A stretch of DNA of 64,000 bases, taken from contig CM057061.1 in the NCBI GenBank assembly GCA_029945375.1, positions 558,001-622,000 of the forward strand, in the 5' to 3' direction. Shown one piece after another: positions 59,358 to 64,000 of this stretch. Made by a program: the position numbers and the translations under genes. Every line of letters starts with the position of its first letter. Position 1 is the first letter of the stretch. Below the pieces are notes generated by a model, which had not been told where the DNA came from, did no database searches, and saw only the letters and a list, made by a program, of their open reading frames with translations. Source of the DNA: Agaricus subrufescens. Taxonomy: Eukaryota; Basidiomycota; Agaricomycetes; Agaricales; Agaricaceae.

Positions 59358-61495
59358 ATGCCCGGAGGTCCAGTAGCTACAGGTGGCGGCATAGGCGGAA
59401 GTGCCCCCGCGGTTTGTTATGTTTTCTACCCTTCAGTCACTCCGCTCACATATTTCCTCAGAACAAATGGGCGGGTATCGCTATGACAGGTGAGCATCCT
59501 AGTGGCCGCAACATAGAATATCGAGGGCTCATGTCCATTCAGCATTCAGCGCTTTCGGCGGTATCCTCTTCGGTTATGACACTGGCGTAATCAACGGTGT
59601 CAAAGAAATGAAGCCGTGGTTGGAAAGGTTTGGTGAACCAGATCCGACTCGTATTGGGGAATTCGTGCTTCCCTCTTCGCGCGAGTCCCTGGTAGTATCA
59701 ATCCTATCTGCCGGTACCTTCTTTGGAGCGCTTCTAGGAGCCCCCGCCGCTGATTACATTGGCCGAAAATGGGTATGTATTTGTCCTGGTCTGTTACCTG
59801 CAAACACTCCTAAGATAAACTCGATTAGGGTATCATCCTTGCTACTCTTGTTTTCTCCTTTGGAGTGGCTTTACAAGTTGGATCTGATCACGTTGGCCTC
59901 CCCCTCTTTGTAAGTCGGCTTTAGTTTTATTTCCAGTTTCACCCGATTTATACTTATGTTTTCCAGGTGGTCGGTCGTGTGTTCGCTGGCGTAGGTGTTG
60001 GCCTGGTCTCTTGTTTGGTCCCCATGTATCAGTCTGAATGGTAAGCGCATCACTCACAGAGCTACTTTTGTCTCCAAACTGAAGTATGAATAGCTCGCCT
60101 AAATGGATCCGAGGTGCAATCGTATCCGGATATCAATGGGCCATTACCATCGGTCTTCTTCTCGCTGCCGTTGTCAATAATGCTACGAAGGATAGAAGCG
60201 GACCTGCTTCATGGCAGATCCCAACTTCAGTTCAATTCGTCTGGGCATTTGTCCTGGCCTTGGGAATGTCCTTCTTGCCAGAGGTAAGAATGTCATCAAC
60301 AATCGCATGATCCCACTTCTCACTCTTGACAGTCTCCTCGATGGCTTATCATGCGTGGCCGTGACGCTGAAGCAATAAAGTCACTTGCTCGCCTTACCGG
60401 TTTCGATAGCAATTCTCCTGATCTCCAAGCCGACATCGATGAAATCAAGGTCAACCTAGAAACTGAAAAGACGCTCGGCGCCAGTACCTATCTGGATTGC
60501 TTCAGGTTCACCCAGAACAAGATTTTCTTCCGTACCCTCACCGGTATTTTCATCCAAGCTTGGCAACAGCTTACTGGCAGTACGTCTTTTGTTTGCCGTG
60601 TTGGGCACCAGGAAGACTCAACGGTTTCTTTTTACAGTCAACTTCATCATGTACTACGGAACAACCTTTTTCAACCACTCCGGGATTTCGAATGGTTTCC
60701 TCATTACTGTCGCAACGAGTATTGTCAACGTATTCATGACACTACCCGGCATGTACGGTGTTGAGCGATTTGGTCGTCGTCGTCTTCTCCTCATCGGTGC
60801 TGCTGGCATGTCTCTCTGTGAGTTCATTGTCGCCATCGTTGGCGTCACCATCTCCGTCGACAACCTTGCCGGTCAACGAGTCCTTATCGCCTTTGTCTGC
60901 ATCTATATCGTAAGTGATCATTATTGACTCACAAAGCCTGTTCTAATGGTTAAACTACTAGGCCTTCTTTGCTTCCACTTGGGGCCCCATTGCTTGGGTT
61001 ATTACTGGCGAGATATTCCCCTTGCAAGTCCGTGCCAAGGCCATGTCACTTTCCACTGCCAGCAACTGGCTTTGGAACTTTGCCATCGGTTATGCCAGTA
61101 AGCGTCATACCACGCGACTACTCCTTGATACATTTACTGACTCCAATTGCCAGCCCCTTATTTGGTGAACAAGCAACCCGGTTCTGCCGGCCTCGAAAGC
61201 AAGGTCTTCTTTATCTGGGGCTCCACTTGTGCATGTGCCCTCGTATTCACTTGGTTCTGCGTTCCCGAGGTTCGTGATATCAAATATGTCAAAACTGAGG
61301 AGTCGAATACTGAGGGTCGTCAATTTTTAGACAAAGGGACTTTCTCTCGAGCAAATCGACGATATGTACCAGGAAACTTATCCTTGGCAATCTTTGTCTT
61401 GGCGCGAAGCCAACTTCAACCGGAGGAGACTTGTTACAAGAGATACTGGAGATAAGGAAAGCTCGCACGACGATATCGAGAAGGAAGGGGCTTAA
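59358..61495 (+). CDS. MFS sugar transporter (monosaccharide/hexose type)
   Basis: A twelve-helix major facilitator of the sugar porter family in the plasma membrane. Visible signatures are GGILFGYDTGVINGV in helix 1, the DYIGRKWG loop after helix 2, VGRVFAGVGVG, PESPRWLIMRGR after helix 6, QQLTGINFIMYYGTTFF in helix 7, ERFGRRRLLLIG, WGPIAWVITGEIFPLQVRAK and the PETKGLSLEQID tail after helix 12. These are shared by fungal hexose/glucose transporters of the Hxt/Snf3 group. The short cytoplasmic tail of about 45 residues argues for a carrier, not a sensor. About nine introns are present, many cutting within helices. The start is MPGGPVATGGG, with a TATA box 89 nt upstream. Confidence 0.92.
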
Positions 61496-63231
61496 TTCGA
61501 TTTTTCGTGTTTCCATAGTTGATTCTTCTTTACTCCTCAACTCACATTGTTTTCCCCTGCATTCATGATTAATTGTCTAGCATTGGCTTTCATCAATATA
61601 TACTTGTCATAAGGATCTATTTCGTGTGATAATGTGGTTTGAATCTAGTATTATGAAGATATCATGGCGGCTTGTATTTAGCCATATGTATTTAAATTTG
61701 GCAAGTCACCGCAGTTTTTTTTCCCGCGGATGCCGCTGATTGTGGGAAACCCGCTGTTCACGCCAAGTCCAAAAGCTAAAACAAAAACAAAAACGGGAAA
61801 GTATAATCCTATCCACCGCCCGCCGATTTTGTGATCATTATCCAGGTATCATCAGGCGGTAGAAAAACGGCCGTATTTTCATTGGCATCTTTCTATTTAC
61901 ATAATACGGACCTTTTTTTAGCATGGAGCTCCTTTACATTTCAAATGAAATATCAAGGGACTTGTCGTACGCTAAATGCGCGCTGACACCTCAGCACATG
62001 GGCCCCCTTCAATACTCGAGTGATCCAAACTGGTTCAAGATGTAAAATTGACGATCGGCTGAAACCGAGAGTCAGGGGAAGATTGGCAACCGCGCCGCCC
62101 ACCACCTGTTAACTCTTGGTGTGTGCTTGGTAATCAAGGGTGGTGGGGCAAACGCAATGTGTAAGACGTAATTATCGGAGTGGCTTACCGTCGAGACCCC
62201 TTGGAGGAGTTTATAGAAAGGTATGCACATGCTACAGATTGTTTCAGTGTGTAGTATATACCTGATGGATGAAATCAGTGTGATGATAAGAATCTACTAG
62301 AACCTGCGGGATACTCGTGGGAATCTTTTTTTTAGGTTGAAACTCGCTGGTTGCGCCACACCACCAATACAGAGAGCTAGATATCAAACTTTTCACGGCT
62401 TGCTCGGTTCTAGCTCGAGTTTTGTATTACAGCCTATGTTATCAATGAGTGTACGTCTCATGTCAGAACCATGTCAAAAACTCAAAGCGGCCGAGAGATT
62501 TGAATACAATCTGCACAAATCACTCTCACACCCGGCCTTGGAGAGTAATGGTCATCCTCTCCAGAAAAACTCAAATCTTTTTTTAACCATATATCTCCAC
62601 ACATGCCACTTGCATGCCACATTACTTGTCCGTATATACAAATGAATGACTGTACAATGAGGAGCCGTCAGAAGTGTATCCACATATCTGAACAGATCAA
62701 TTTGATATCTCCCACCGGTAACCAAGCGGTCAACATGTCACCCTCCGTAGTCCACACTTACCGTCCCTGCGCTTAAACATTAAGTGTGCCTAGCCATGCT
62801 ACACCCGGACCAAGACATATGGTTTGTATCCCGCTGTCAGCGACAAATCAAGTTGTTAAGGGTATGATGACCGTGGCTATCGCCGCTCACGGGTGTCCAT
62901 CGACGCCGAGCAAAATTGACATATTTCAAATGGACACCGCCAAAAAAATGAAACTATTTTTGTGATTTTAACATCCGCAAAAGCCGTGAATAGGATGTAT
63001 GTATGGTCAGGTACGCTCTCCGGAGCATGCAATGTATTCCCGAGTTCCGAAAGATTTCATCCAGAATCTGTCTAGAACGCATGCCTAATAGTAAGGGTTG
63101 CACCTTGACATGTGTTTTCGAAACTTTGACTGTCGGGGTAGCGCACAACTTGCCATGTCGAAAGTACAAGTTAACTTTCGAGATTTGAAGTACATAATAC
63201 ATTATCCTCATAAAAATACCAATTCTCGTTT
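61496..63231. other. 1.7 kb intergenic region
   Basis: It lies between the 3' ends of the transporter and the dihydroxyacetone kinase. Scattered direct and inverted short repeats are seen, but no gene, RNA gene or mobile element was identified. A 102-codon frame at 62337-62645 has no domain and ends within AT-rich sequence. Confidence 0.5.
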
Positions 63232-64000
63232 TCACGCAGAAATATTCTCCAAAATGACTTTGACGCCCCAAGCGCCAGGATCTGGAACTTGTTCTTGTTT
63301 GAGTTTATCCCCCTCAACATATGCGCTCCGCCCCGCTTTGGCTTCCAGGTTCCTTGTCGCTTCCGCCGCATTGGTCGCTGCACGAACAGCATCTGCAAGA
63401 CGTTCACCACCGCTGGCAGATATAGCAGTGATAAAAGCGTCCAAGGGGTCAACGAGGGTACGAGAAGGTGGGCGAGCTCGAGTGTAGGTGTAAAGATTAT
63501 CCAGAGCTGTCTTCAAAGCTAGAGCCCAAACGCGCCCGTCCACAGTGTCACTTTGTGAGGTTTGCAAACCTTGAGAAAGTCCGGAGAAGAATATACTGTT
63601 TGAAAGTCAGATGGATTGTAGAAAGAACAAATCATGGAACATACGAGTATAGGGCACCGCTGGTACCACCCATGATTTCTTCTGACACCTGAGATATTGC
63701 CATGACGGATCCCGCTACGTCATTGCCGTTGATAGCGTTTTGATCAATTTTCTTGAGTACAGCTACATAAGCATCAATGCAACTGGGAGACGATAAAGTT
63801 AGTAACAAGAGGTACCTTCGGCACCCGCCTAGGCGTCTAGGTTAGATGATAAAAAGTACTAATTAGTTATTTGCTTTCACACCTTGAGTGTAAGCCCACA
63901 GTCACCGTCCCCGGCAATCAAATCCATTCGAGTGATCTCAGATTCGGCCTGAATCAAGGCTTTCGCTGCTTGTTGAATGTTTTTGACGAATGCTTGAGGA
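63232..64000 (-). CDS. Dihydroxyacetone kinase, 3' part (cut by the window edge)
   Basis: The C-terminal DAK-L (kinase) domain is visible: AGDGDCGLTLK carries the Asp residues that hold the ATP-bound magnesium, followed by VAGSVMAISQVSEEIMGGTSGALYSIFFSGLSQ and the closing VRAATNAAEATRNLEAKAGRSAYV, with PDPGAWGV near the end. These are typical of ATP-dependent fungal Dak1/Dak2, which phosphorylate dihydroxyacetone for detoxification and glycerol use. The stop is at 63232. The N-terminal DAK-K substrate-binding domain lies beyond position 64000, so start and full length are unknown. Three introns are visible in this part. Confidence 0.9.

Noticed and set aside
62337..62645. 102-codon frame left of the dihydroxyacetone kinase
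   Set aside because: There is no domain, no intron support and the composition resembles non-coding sequence.

Overview
The window looks like a chromosome of a filamentous basidiomycete, most likely an Agaricomycete. Genes are compact and most are split by many introns of roughly 45-65 nt with GT...AG borders. The content is a mix of conserved eukaryotic housekeeping genes and basidiomycete-type proteins (a DUF7330-like protein, a repeated CxxC...W..H...C protein). Nothing prokaryotic, viral or clearly transposon-derived was recognised.

The dominant feature is a pair of full-length TOR kinase genes. TOR copy A is on the minus strand (9048 down to 478) and copy B on the plus strand (33388 up to 42039), so they are transcribed away from each other with about 24 kb between their start codons. 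Both read through HEAT, FAT, FRB, kinase and FATC regions without a stop or frameshift when spliced, and every intron position I compared is shared. Their active sites differ: copy B has the usual TOR ATP-pocket hinge, while copy A has Trp-to-Met and Val-to-Ile changes there and Ser-to-Ala in the catalytic loop. Copy B instead departs from its partner in the first HEAT repeats.

Between the two TOR genes lie, in order: a protein with three exon-encoded C2HC-like repeats, the PP2A B55 subunit, cytochrome oxidase subunit COX9, an ER DnaJ of the DNAJB12 type, an FBXO9/Pof7 F-box protein, CCZ1, a five-finger ZC3H3-type CCCH protein, a disordered protein, a DnaJ-X protein, an M20 amidohydrolase, a DUF7330-like protein, a tRNA-Pro pseudogene and an intron-containing tRNA-Pro(CGG) immediately upstream of TOR B.

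To the right of TOR B lie a secreted GH16 glucanase, NAD(P)HX dehydratase, phosphoglucomutase, an LPL1-like lipase, a gene-poor 2.9 kb stretch with a conserved inverted repeat, a PIF1 helicase, TIM44, holocytochrome c synthase, a sugar transporter, and the 3' part of a dihydroxyacetone kinase cut by the window edge. Several genes share themes: mitochondria (COX9, TIM44, heme lyase), central carbon metabolism (transporter, PGM, DAK), and TOR-related growth control (two TORs, B55, FBXO9, CCZ1). This is neighbourhood only and not evidence of an operon-like unit.

All exon borders were read by eye from splice consensus and family similarity. Gene ends are firmer than individual introns.
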